This document shows, piece by piece, positions 44,393-52,386 of a stretch of 64,000 nt of DNA (its first letter is position 1; the number at the start of each line of letters is the position of its first letter). The position numbers and the translations under genes were made by a program. Source of the stretch: Polaribacter sp. NJDZ03 (GTDB taxonomy: Bacteria; Bacteroidota; Bacteroidia; Flavobacteriales; Flavobacteriaceae); the NCBI RefSeq assembly GCF_019263805.1, contig NZ_CP079195.1, positions 3,335,001 to 3,399,000 of the forward strand, read 5' to 3'. The notes beneath the pieces were generated by a model that saw nothing but the letters and a program-made list of their open reading frames with translations, made no database searches and was not told where the DNA came from.

Positions 44393-44508
44393 TGTTTTTT
44401 TAGTCTTAATAAATAGATAAATTTTAGTGTAAAATTATTGTTTTTTTGTTTAAAACTCTGTTTTTATTATTAATCTATTATTTTTGCTTCGAATTTATTT
44501 TTCGTAAA

Positions 44509-45486
44509 ATGAAACCAGTAGAACTTATTAAACTTCCCATTAAAAATGAAATGGAACTCTTTGAAGAGAAGTTCAAAGATTCTATGTTGTCTAAAGTTCC
44601 GCTTTTAAACAGAATTACCTATTATATTGTTCGTAGAAAAGGAAAACAAATGCGACCAATGTTTGTTTTTTTAGTAGCAAAAATGGTTTCTGATGGTGGT
44701 TTTGATGAAAGAACATATAGAGGTGCTTCTGTTGTAGAATTGATTCATACTGCTACTTTAGTGCATGATGATGTGGTGGATGAAAGTAACCGAAGACGTG
44801 GTTTTTTCTCTGTAAATGCACTTTGGAAAAATAAAATTGCAGTTCTAGTTGGTGATTTTTTATTATCAAAAGGATTGTTGTTATCCATAGATAATGAAGA
44901 TTTCGATTTGCTAAAACTAATTTCTATTGCTGTTCGTGAAATGAGCGAAGGGGAATTGCTTCAAATAGAAAAGGCAAGAAAATTAGACATTACAGAAGAT
45001 ATTTATTTTGATATAATTCGACAAAAAACAGCTACTTTAATTGCAGCTTGTTGTGGTATTGGTGCAGCTTCGGTTGGTGCAAATAATGACACGGTACAGC
45101 AAATGCGAAAATTTGGAGAATATATTGGTATTGCCTTCCAAATTAAAGATGATTTGTTTGATTATACCGATGATAAAATTGGTAAGCCTACCGGAATTGA
45201 TATTAAAGAACAGAAGATGACACTGCCTTTAATTTATACTTTAAATACCTGTTCTAAAAAAGAGAAATCTTGGTTGATCAATTCTATCAAAAAACACAAT
45301 AAAGACAAAAAACGCGTAAAAGAGGTAATTGCTTTTGTAAAAGAAAATGGCGGTATAGAATATACCACCGTTAAAATGAATGACTACAAAAATAAAGCAA
45401 TAGCTATTTTAGAAAACTATCCAGAATCTGAATATAAAAGTTCGCTATTAACCATGATAGATTACGTGGTAAAACGTAAAATATAG
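44509..45486 (+). CDS. Polyprenyl diphosphate synthase (long-chain type)
   Basis: 325 residues from the ATG giving MKPVELIKLPIKNEM. The frame extends upstream to 44446, but that part is a hydrophobic artefact and contains the TATTTTTG box (44479-44486). Motifs: GKQMRPMF, first aspartate-rich DDVVDE, second DDLFDYTDD, and GKPTGIDIKEQKMTLPLIY. This type makes longer chains for menaquinone side chains, in contrast with the shorter-chain enzyme at the start of the window; the assignment is inference. Confidence 0.93.
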   Translation: MKPVELIKLPIKNEMELFEEKFKDSMLSKVPLLNRITYYIVRRKGKQMRPMFVFLVAKMVSDGGFDERTYRGASVVELIHTATLVHDDVVDESNRRRGFFSVNALWKNKIAVLVGDFLLSKGLLLSIDNEDFDLLKLISIAVREMSEGELLQIEKARKLDITEDIYFDIIRQKTATLIAACCGIGAASVGANNDTVQQMRKFGEYIGIAFQIKDDLFDYTDDKIGKPTGIDIKEQKMTLPLIYTLNTCSKKEKSWLINSIKKHNKDKKRVKEVIAFVKENGGIEYTTVKMNDYKNKAIAILENYPESEYKSSLLTMIDYVVKRKI

Positions 45487-45498
45487 TTTAGGATACTT

Positions 45499-47907
45499 TT
45501 AAATATTTGCTTTTAAAGAAATTACAAAGTTTCTACCAGGAGAAACAATTCCAGAACTATAAGGTCTGTAACGTTTGTCTACAATATTTTCTAAACCTGT
45601 AGATATTAATAAATTATCGGTAAATTTATAAGACGTTTTTAAGTTTATCGTAATGTAAGAAGGGGAATATGGATTTCCATTTGCATCAATTGCATAGATA
45701 TAATCTTTTGCTATTTCACTTTCTGGTAAATCTTTATAAGAGACAGAACCACTATAATCTGCATATAATTGCGCTTTTAATTTACTCGCATTATAAGATA
45801 GTCGTGTTGTGCCAAACCAAGGAGCAGCGTGTCTAGAAGGACTTTTTTCTCCGTTGTCTAACTCTTCTTCTCCTTTTTGATAACTAATTGTTGATGAAAA
45901 TCCAATGCCATTTCCTAAATCTGCTTCAAAACCAGTTTGAAATCCATACACATTAGCAACAGCTGCATTTTGTATTGCTTGTATTGTGCTTAATTCACCA
46001 TCATATAGCATTTCAGTTTTACCATTTAAAGTAAAATCTCTTAGTACCATGGCGTCTTTTAAATTGGTGTAAAAACCGGTCAATTCAATTTTTAAATAAT
46101 CACCAAAAGTTTTTGCAACAGAAACATCAGTATTATAAGCGTACTCTGCTTTTAAATTAGGATTTGGAACCACTACAGAACCAGGTTCTGAATCGAAAAT
46201 TTTACCAACATCATCTACATTGGGCGATCTGAAAGCAGTAGAGAAGTTTGTACTTAATAACCAATCTTCTTCCGGTCTAAAAACCAAACCTAAACTACCC
46301 GTTAAGGCACCGTCATTTATATTTGCTTCGGTAAAAGGTAAAGGGTAAAAAGTAGTATCGAAAGTAGCGTTTAAGCTGTAAAAATTATAACGCAAACCAG
46401 ATTGTAAAACCCATTTCTTAGAATGGTTATATTGGTTAGAAACATAAACTCCTAAAGAAGACCAATTAGAATTTGGATATCTGCTAGGTCCTGCTTGAGA
46501 AATGTTGGTATCTATATCTGTGTTTACTCCAGTAGAATTTACATCATTATAAACATACTCTGTTCCGTAAAATAATTTACTTTTTGCACTTAAGCTTTTA
46601 GAAAAATCTAAGTTGGTAGAATAGGCATCTACACGTTCTGTTCTTGTTTCTCTTTCATTATCATTAAAATTTCTACTAATTCTACTTTCATCAAATTTTT
46701 GATACGTTAATCTTAAAGTAACATCATCATAAAAAGAATTGCTTCCTTTTTTGTTGATTTCAAAATTATTCATCATCCACTTTTGTGGACCGTAGCTCCA
46801 TTCTCCATAACGAGGATTTCCATCTTTTGTTCTTAAATGTCTATCGTATCTAGAATAACTAGAGGTTTCTGATAAATGAAAACCATACTCAAAATTCCAT
46901 TTTTCATTTGGTTTAAACCTCACTTTTTGCATCAAGTTGGTTTGTGTGTATCCAGAAGGCGTCTGAATTTTTGGGTCTTTATTGGTAATTATAATATCTT
47001 CATTGTTCTGTCTTTCTACATATACGTTTCTTAAATATTCTTCAGGTCCATCACTTCCCATTCTCAAATCTCCATAATCATTATAACTTAAACTGGTAAC
47101 AAATGCCCATTTTTTATAGCCTAGATTAAAATCTGCATGATAGGTTTTTTCTTCATTCGCAGAAGAAAAACGTGTTAACGCATTTCCTGTAATTAATGTT
47201 TCATCATCTAAAGACAAACTTGGCGATAGGGTTTTAAAACTCATTACAGCACCAATAGCATCACTTCCATAAATAACAGAACCAGGACCAAAAATGATTT
47301 CGGTTTCTTCTATGGCAAAAGGATCTAAAGAAATTACATTCTGAATATTACCAGCTCTAAAAATGGCATTATTCATTCTAACTCCGTCAATAGTGTATAA
47401 CAATCTGTTGGTAGCAAAACCTCTAATTAACGGACTTCCACCTCCTTGTTGGCTTTTCTGCATAAACACTTTTCCAGAAACGGTAAGTAAGTCTGCAGCC
47501 GTTTGTGTGTTCATTAATGCTATGGCTTTTGGAGATATAACAGTAACTTTAGTAGCTAAATCAGATGTTTTTTGTTTCCATTTTGTAGCGGAAATTACAA
47601 TTTCATCTATTCTTAAAATAGTAGGAGTTAGGTGTACTAGAAAGTTATTTTGTTTAAAAGCTTCGTAACTTTTAATTTTAGTTTTAAAACCAAGAAACCG
47701 AACTTCTAATGTTTCTGCATTTATAAAATCACTAATATCTGCTTGTCCTTCTCCGTTTGTAGTAACGTAATTATTGGTTAGCTTGTTAAATATGGTTACT
47801 TGCTCTAAGGTTTCTTTAGTCTCTTTGTTAAGTACTGTAAGAATTTGAGCGCTTGTAGTGTAGTTTAAGAGTAAAAGAAAAAAAATAAAAGTAATTTTTT
47901 TAATCAT
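45499..47907 (-). CDS. TonB-dependent outer membrane receptor
   Basis: 802 residues. Signal peptide 1-20, a carboxypeptidase-regulatory-like domain (about 21-95), a plug domain (about 110-225; LIRGFATNRLLYTIDGVRMNNA) and a 22-strand barrel. The C-terminal YRPYSSGIVSPGRNFVISLKANI region resembles haem/haemoglobin receptors, so a haem or iron-related substrate is possible but unproven. It is preceded by an 11-base inverted repeat at 47922-47952. Confidence 0.92.
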   Translation of the reverse strand: MIKKITFIFFLLLLNYTTSAQILTVLNKETKETLEQVTIFNKLTNNYVTTNGEGQADISDFINAETLEVRFLGFKTKIKSYEAFKQNNFLVHLTPTILRIDEIVISATKWKQKTSDLATKVTVISPKAIALMNTQTAADLLTVSGKVFMQKSQQGGGSPLIRGFATNRLLYTIDGVRMNNAIFRAGNIQNVISLDPFAIEETEIIFGPGSVIYGSDAIGAVMSFKTLSPSLSLDDETLITGNALTRFSSANEEKTYHADFNLGYKKWAFVTSLSYNDYGDLRMGSDGPEEYLRNVYVERQNNEDIIITNKDPKIQTPSGYTQTNLMQKVRFKPNEKWNFEYGFHLSETSSYSRYDRHLRTKDGNPRYGEWSYGPQKWMMNNFEINKKGSNSFYDDVTLRLTYQKFDESRISRNFNDNERETRTERVDAYSTNLDFSKSLSAKSKLFYGTEYVYNDVNSTGVNTDIDTNISQAGPSRYPNSNWSSLGVYVSNQYNHSKKWVLQSGLRYNFYSLNATFDTTFYPLPFTEANINDGALTGSLGLVFRPEEDWLLSTNFSTAFRSPNVDDVGKIFDSEPGSVVVPNPNLKAEYAYNTDVSVAKTFGDYLKIELTGFYTNLKDAMVLRDFTLNGKTEMLYDGELSTIQAIQNAAVANVYGFQTGFEADLGNGIGFSSTISYQKGEEELDNGEKSPSRHAAPWFGTTRLSYNASKLKAQLYADYSGSVSYKDLPESEIAKDYIYAIDANGNPYSPSYITINLKTSYKFTDNLLISTGLENIVDKRYRPYSSGIVSPGRNFVISLKANI

Positions 47908-47921
47908 TTTTAGGTTTTTGA

Positions 47922-47952
47922 TGTTGATAAATCTCTAAGCTATTTATCAACA
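47922..47952. promoter_or_regulatory. Perfect 11-base inverted repeat in front of the TonB receptor
   Basis: TGTTGATAAAT, a 9-base loop, ATTTATCAACA. It begins 15 bases before the receptor ATG on the minus strand and has no T run, so it fits an operator or a 5' leader hairpin better than a terminator. Confidence 0.55.
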
Positions 47953-47985
47953 ATCATGCCTAATTAAGTTAAAATTACAATAAAT

Positions 47986-49503
47986 TTAAGGTTTCATTAA
48001 CACTATTAATTCATCTACAAAATCTCTAGAATTAGACAATCTAGGTACTTTATGTTGGCCCCCTAATTTGTTCTTTTGTTTTAGCCATTTGTAGAATAAT
48101 CCTTCTTGTGCTTGGTGCACTTTTGGCGCCATTAAAGTAATATTTAAATAACGTTTAGCTTCATAATCTGAGTTGATAGATTTTAAAGCATTGTCTAAAA
48201 CTTCAGAGAAATAGCCCATAGAATCAGGCTTTTTTGTGAATTCTATAACCCATTCATGTCCACCTTTTTCTTTGCCTTCCATAAAAATAGGTCCCACTGT
48301 ATAATCTGCAATAGTAGCAGTTGTCTTTTCGCATGCTAATTTTAAAGCATCCTCTACATTTTCTATATTTAACTCTTCTCCAAAAACATTTATATAATGT
48401 TTGGTGCGTCCGGTAATTTTAATTCTATACGGTTCTAAAGAGGTAAAACGAATGGTATCTCCAATTAAGTAACGCCACAAACCTCCATTTGTAGTAATAA
48501 TTAGAGCGTAATCGATGTCTTTTTTAACATCAGCAAGTGTTATTGTTGTAGAGTTTTCACCTTTATAATCACTCATCGGAATAAATTCATAGAAAATTCC
48601 GTAATCTAACATTAATAACAATTCTTTTGAATTATTTCTATCTTGAATGGCAAAAAAACCTTCCGAAGCATTGTAAATTTCGTAGTACTTAAAACTATCT
48701 TTAGGTATAATTTTTTTATACTGCTCTCTATAAGGATTAAAGTTTACGCCTCCATGAAAATAGACTTCTAGGTTAGGCCAAACTTCTAAAATATTTTCTT
48801 TTCCAGAACGTTCTAAAACTCGGTTAAGTAAAACTAACATCCAACTTGGTACGCCTGCTAAACTGGTAATATCTTCATCTATGGTTTCATCTATAATAGC
48901 ATCCATTTTTGTTTCCCAATCGCTCATTAAAGCAACTTCTTGACTAGGAGCAGAGCTAAAATCTGCCCAAAAAGGCATGTTTTCTATAATAATAGCAGAT
49001 AAATCTCCAAAATAAGAATTGTTATCTTGGTACATATCAGAGCTTCCACCTAAGCGCAATCCTTTTCCTGTAAAAAGCTGCGTATCTTCATTGTTATTGA
49101 TGTACAAACACAACATATCTTTGCCAGCTTTCATGTGGCAATATTCTAAAGCTTCATCAGAAACAGGTATAAATTTACTTTTAGCATTGGTTGTTCCACT
49201 ACTTTTTGCAAACCATTTAATGTCTGTTGGCCAAAATAAATTTTGTTCTCCTTTTCTACAACGTTCAATTAAAGGCTCAAAAGTTTCATATTTCTGAATA
49301 GGAACATTTGTTGTAAAATCTTTATGATTCTTTATGCTAGAAAATTTATATTCCTTACCGAATTGAGTGTTTTTGGCAAGATTTACAAGTTTTAAAAGTA
49401 ATTCATCTTGCACATCAATAGGATATTTTAAAAAGAGTTCTATTTGATGTTTCCGTTTCTTTAAAAACCAAGAAATTATAGAATTGATAATTTGAAAAGC
49501 CAT
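47986..49503 (-). CDS. GH3 family acyl-adenylating enzyme
   Basis: 505 residues, ANL-type fold. Motifs of GH3 proteins: AKSSGTTNAKSKFIPVS (phosphate-binding loop), YNASEGFFAIQD, LADVKKDIDYALIITTNGGLWRYLIGD and a C-terminal part with GRTKHYINVFGEELNIENVEDAL. Plant GH3 proteins conjugate auxin or jasmonate to amino acids; the bacterial substrate is unknown, so the auxin label should not be carried over. Confidence 0.9.
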   Translation of the reverse strand: MAFQIINSIISWFLKKRKHQIELFLKYPIDVQDELLLKLVNLAKNTQFGKEYKFSSIKNHKDFTTNVPIQKYETFEPLIERCRKGEQNLFWPTDIKWFAKSSGTTNAKSKFIPVSDEALEYCHMKAGKDMLCLYINNNEDTQLFTGKGLRLGGSSDMYQDNNSYFGDLSAIIIENMPFWADFSSAPSQEVALMSDWETKMDAIIDETIDEDITSLAGVPSWMLVLLNRVLERSGKENILEVWPNLEVYFHGGVNFNPYREQYKKIIPKDSFKYYEIYNASEGFFAIQDRNNSKELLLMLDYGIFYEFIPMSDYKGENSTTITLADVKKDIDYALIITTNGGLWRYLIGDTIRFTSLEPYRIKITGRTKHYINVFGEELNIENVEDALKLACEKTTATIADYTVGPIFMEGKEKGGHEWVIEFTKKPDSMGYFSEVLDNALKSINSDYEAKRYLNITLMAPKVHQAQEGLFYKWLKQKNKLGGQHKVPRLSNSRDFVDELIVLMKP

Positions 49504-49526
49504 AGAAATTCGTAAATTTGTACAAA

Positions 49527-49611
49527 GTCATTGCGAATTACGCTTTTTTTTGCGTCATGAAGCAATCTCTCTTTAAAAAAAAACAGATTACTTCGTTCTA
49601 CTCGTAATGAC
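49527..49611. repeat. Interspersed repeat, inverted pair
   Basis: GTCATTGCGAATTACG at the left and CGTAATGAC at the right, with GAAGCAATCT and AGATTACTTCG between, make a long imperfect hairpin from two inverted units of the family at 33699-33723. Located between the GH3 and DUF2797 genes. Confidence 0.8.
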
Positions 49612-49647
49612 GAATAATTTTTTGTTAAAAATACTAAAATTTGTGCG

Positions 49648-50439
49648 ATGATTTACCAAGGAGTTTTAAAAAAAATGATGACTGAAAAAGCAGAACAAAT
49701 TCAGTATTATTTAGATATGAAAACTGATTTTATAAATATGAATCAGTTAATAAATAAAGAAATAACAATTAATTTTGTTACCTACGAATGTTTAAACTGC
49801 CATTTAGAAAAGACTATTTATAGACAAGGTTTTTGTAAATCTTGTTTTTTTGAAATACCGAGTGCTGCAGATTGGATTATGAAACCAGAATTAAGCAAAG
49901 CACATTTAGGTATAGAAGATAGAGATTTGGCGTATGAGCAAGCAGTGCAACTAAAACCACATATTGTATATTTGGCAAACTCGAGCAATGTAAAAGTGGG
50001 CGTTACCAGAAAACAACAAGTACCAACACGTTGGATAGATCAAGGAGCGCATGAAGCTATTGAAATTTTGGAAGCTCCAAATAGATATTTAGCAGGTATT
50101 ACCGAGGTTGCTTTAAAAGACCATGTAGCAGATAAAACCAATTGGCGCAAAATGCTAAAAAATGATATTGAAGATGTAGATTTGGTAGCTTGGCGAGAAA
50201 AATTAAAAGAATTTATTCCAGAAGAAGCAAAAGAATACTTTATCGAAAATAATACGGAAACACATATTAATTTTCCTGTAGTTAAATATCCAGAAAAGCC
50301 TAAAAGTTTAAACTTGATTAAAACACCAACTTATAAAGGTAAATTAGTCGGAATAAAAGGACAATATTTAATTTTTGATGACGAAACTGTTTTTAATGTA
50401 AGAAGTAACGAAGGTTTGGTGGTTTCTATTGAGGTGTAA
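49648..50439 (+). CDS. DUF2797 family protein
   Basis: 263 residues. A zinc-ribbon-like set of cysteines (CLNCHLEKTIYRQGFCKSC) is followed by a GIY-YIG-like region (HIVYLANSSNVKVGVTRKQQVPTRWIDQGA). DUF2797 has no settled function; the GIY-YIG resemblance suggests a nuclease-like fold but the catalytic residues are not verified. Single gene in front of the carbonic anhydrase. Confidence 0.85.
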   Translation: MIYQGVLKKMMTEKAEQIQYYLDMKTDFINMNQLINKEITINFVTYECLNCHLEKTIYRQGFCKSCFFEIPSAADWIMKPELSKAHLGIEDRDLAYEQAVQLKPHIVYLANSSNVKVGVTRKQQVPTRWIDQGAHEAIEILEAPNRYLAGITEVALKDHVADKTNWRKMLKNDIEDVDLVAWREKLKEFIPEEAKEYFIENNTETHINFPVVKYPEKPKSLNLIKTPTYKGKLVGIKGQYLIFDDETVFNVRSNEGLVVSIEV

Positions 50440-50513
50440 CTTCAATTTTTTCTAAGAAGTTATATGTAATACAATGTTATAATACTAAAAAATACAATTT
50501 AAATTTATAAATT

Positions 50514-51029
50514 ATGGCAATTATAAAAGCAGTAAGAGGAAACCATCCACAAATACCAGAAGATTGTTACGTGGCGGAAAACGCTACTATTGTTGGTGAA
50601 GTTTCATTAGGAAAAGAATGTAGTATTTGGTTTAATGCAGTGCTAAGAGGCGATGTGCATTACATAAAAATAGGTAATAAAGTCAACATTCAAGATGGCG
50701 CGGTTATCCATGCAACGTATCAAAAATCACCTACAACCATTGGCAATAATGTATCCATTGGCCACAATGCAATTGTACATGGTTGCACTATTCACGACAA
50801 TGTTTTGGTAGGTATGGGTTCTATTATTATGGACGATTGTGTTATAGAATCTAACTCCATAATTGCAGCAGGAGCAGTAGTTACTAAGAATACAAGAGTA
50901 GAAAGTGGAAGTATTTATGCAGGAGTACCAGCTAAAAAAGTAAAAGATATTTCGCAAGAATTAATTTCTGGAGAGATTGATAGAATTGCCAATAATTATT
51001 TAAAATACTCTAGTTGGTTTAAAGAATAA
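50514..51029 (+). CDS. Gamma carbonic anhydrase family protein
   Basis: 171 residues of left-handed beta helix made from hexapeptide repeats. The three metal histidines of gamma carbonic anhydrases are at H66, H84 and H89 (GAVIHAT, SIGHNAIVHG), so catalysis is possible, although many relatives are inactive. N-terminal start MAIIKAVRGNHPQIP fits the family. Followed by a repeat and a strong terminator. Confidence 0.92.
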   Translation: MAIIKAVRGNHPQIPEDCYVAENATIVGEVSLGKECSIWFNAVLRGDVHYIKIGNKVNIQDGAVIHATYQKSPTTIGNNVSIGHNAIVHGCTIHDNVLVGMGSIIMDDCVIESNSIIAAGAVVTKNTRVESGSIYAGVPAKKVKDISQELISGEIDRIANNYLKYSSWFKE

Positions 51030-51034
51030 GGTTT

Positions 51035-51120
51035 GGGCGTTACACAAGGTCGGGCTTTCGCTACTCGCTTTTTTTGTAAACACAAAAAAGAGCTCAAACA
51101 GACCGCTCAATCCCTAACGC
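51035..51120. repeat. Interspersed palindromic repeat (reverse orientation)
   Basis: GGGCGTTACACAAGGTCGGG ... CAATCCCTAACGC, with a central TTTTTTTGTAAACACAAAAAA hairpin. Related to 40882-40966 and, inverted, to 36359-36475. Located just after the carbonic anhydrase stop. Confidence 0.78.
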
Positions 51121-51141
51121 TAACCAATTCGTTATAAAATC

Positions 51142-51177
51142 AAAAACCCGATTTCAATTAAGAAATCGGGTTTTTTT
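51142..51177. terminator. Bidirectional terminator
   Basis: Stem AAACCCGATTTC / GAAATCGGGTTT with T and A runs on the two sides, between the convergent carbonic anhydrase and Spy-like genes. Confidence 0.9.
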
Positions 51178-51208
51178 AATCAACTAATCAACCAAAACTA
51201 GTTTACTT

Positions 51209-51688
51209 TTATTTTTTAGATCTACCACCTCTTTGATCTTCCTTGTTGTTTTTTGATCCTTTTTTTTCTTTCATTTTATGCATTCCCATTTTGCTTCTGT
51301 TTTTTTGCATTTTATCAAACTGTACAAATTGCTCTTTGCTTAAAATGTCTTTCATTCTGTTTTTCATTGCAATTTTGTTATCTAATCTTTTGTTTTGCAT
51401 TGCGTACATTTCATCTGCAGTAGGTCTTTTCTTATCAGTTCTATTTGCTTTTCTCTCTGCCATAATAGTTTTTCTTTCTGCCATTTGAGCCATTAAAATA
51501 GGCTTAATTTGGTTTTGCTGCTTTTCAGATAAATCGAGAGCCAAAGTCATTTTTTTAACGGCTAAAGTAGCGTGTTGTTCTGTTGTTAATTTAAAATCTC
51601 TTTCTCCGTTTCCTCCTCTTCTTTTCTGTGCCTGTGTAGTAAATGTAATTGCAAATACTAATACTAAAATGCTTGCTAATTTTTTCAT
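51209..51688 (-). CDS. Secreted Spy/CpxP-like protein (DUF4890), copy 1
   Basis: 159 residues. Signal peptide ends TQAQ (about 21). The mature protein is very basic and helical, with the LTxEQxxxIKP-type helix (LDLSEKQQNQIKPILMAQMAERKTIM) and KDILSKEQFVQFDKM near the C-terminus, a pattern of Spy/CpxP/DUF4890 chaperones or metal sensors. A paralogue follows at 51870-52286. A direct repeat TTTAAC-N5-TTTAAC lies 76 and 87 bases upstream of the ATG. Confidence 0.85.
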   Translation of the reverse strand: MKKLASILVLVFAITFTTQAQKRRGGNGERDFKLTTEQHATLAVKKMTLALDLSEKQQNQIKPILMAQMAERKTIMAERKANRTDKKRPTADEMYAMQNKRLDNKIAMKNRMKDILSKEQFVQFDKMQKNRSKMGMHKMKEKKGSKNNKEDQRGGRSKK

Positions 51689-51763
51689 ATTTATATAATT
51701 TTAATGTTTTTTTGTATACTTCTTTGACAGTTCTAAAATAGAATGGTTTAATGTAAATTTTTG

Positions 51764-51780
51764 TTTAACATGTATTTAAC
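51764..51780. promoter_or_regulatory. Direct repeat TTTAAC-N5-TTTAAC upstream of Spy-like copy 1
   Basis: Two identical hexamers 11 bases apart (51764 and 51775), 76 bases before the ATG. The spacing of one helical turn fits OmpR/PhoB/CpxR-type regulators. Confidence 0.6.
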
Positions 51781-51802
51781 ATAGAGTGTGTGAGTGTGTG
51801 TT

Positions 51803-51842
51803 AAAAAAAAACTCGGTCTCTATAAAGAAACCGAGTTTTAAT
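51803..51842 (-). terminator. Terminator after Spy-like copy 2
   Basis: Stem AAAACTCGGT / ACCGAGTTTT; on the minus strand it is followed by a long T run. It separates the two paralogues. Confidence 0.85.
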
Positions 51843-51869
51843 AAACAAATTAACCTAAACTATATGTTA

Positions 51870-52286
51870 TTAACTTTTTTTCTTTTTACCTCTGTTTTCA
51901 GTATTTCCTTTTTTCTCGTTAGCCATTGCTTCAAACTTAGCAAATTGCTCTTCGTCTAGAATATTTTTCATTTCTGTATTAAAAGCAGTTGCTTTTTCTT
52001 TACTATCAGCGTTAAGTTGTTCGCGTTCTTCTTTGCTTGGTCTTACTCCAGATTCTCTTGCAGCTTTTCTTGCTTCCATAGAGGCTTTTTTCTCTGCTTT
52101 TTGATTTTCTAATAAAGGTTTAATTTTATTTTGCTGATCTTCTGTTAAATTCAAATCGGTTGTCATTTTTTCTAACATCTTTTCAGTAGAAACTTGTCCA
52201 CCTCTTTGTTGTCCGCCTCTTTGTTGTGCTTGTGTAGTAAATGTAAAAGCGATTACAAGTACTAAAATTGTTACTATGTTTTTCAT
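51870..52286 (-). CDS. Secreted Spy/CpxP-like protein (DUF4890), copy 2
   Basis: 138 residues, paralogue of 51209-51688. Signal peptide ends TQAQ (about 21), then QQRGGQQRGGQ, the helix LNLTEDQQNKIKPLLENQKAEKKASM and NILDEEQFAKFEAM. Upstream DNA of both copies also aligns (AAACC, then GTC-AAGAAG), so promoter and gene were duplicated together. The direct repeat TTTAAC-N5-TTTAAG lies 76 and 87 bases upstream, the same positions as in copy 1. Confidence 0.85.
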   Translation of the reverse strand: MKNIVTILVLVIAFTFTTQAQQRGGQQRGGQVSTEKMLEKMTTDLNLTEDQQNKIKPLLENQKAEKKASMEARKAARESGVRPSKEEREQLNADSKEKATAFNTEMKNILDEEQFAKFEAMANEKKGNTENRGKKKKS

Positions 52287-52345
52287 TTTTTTTGTTTTGT
52301 TATTTTTTAATTACGCTTCTTGGACTCTTAAAAAATGAAAAGGTT

Positions 52346-52353
52346 TAAATTTG
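52346..52353 (+). promoter_or_regulatory. Putative -7 box (TAAATTTG) for the MscS-type gene
   Basis: TAAATTTG matches the consensus and lies 33 bases before the ATG. A TTG at 52320-52322 has a 23-base spacer, at the long end of the range. Confidence 0.5.
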
Positions 52354-52361
52354 CATTTCTA

Positions 52362-52378
52362 TTTAACACGATTTTAAG
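52362..52378. promoter_or_regulatory. Direct repeat TTTAAC-N5-TTTAAG shared by Spy-like copy 2 and the MscS gene
   Basis: Hexamers at 52362 and 52373, 11 bases apart. The site lies 76 bases before the ATG of Spy-like copy 2 and only 8 bases before the ATG of the divergent MscS gene, downstream of its -7 box. Confidence 0.6.
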
Positions 52379-52386
52379 AAATAAAG

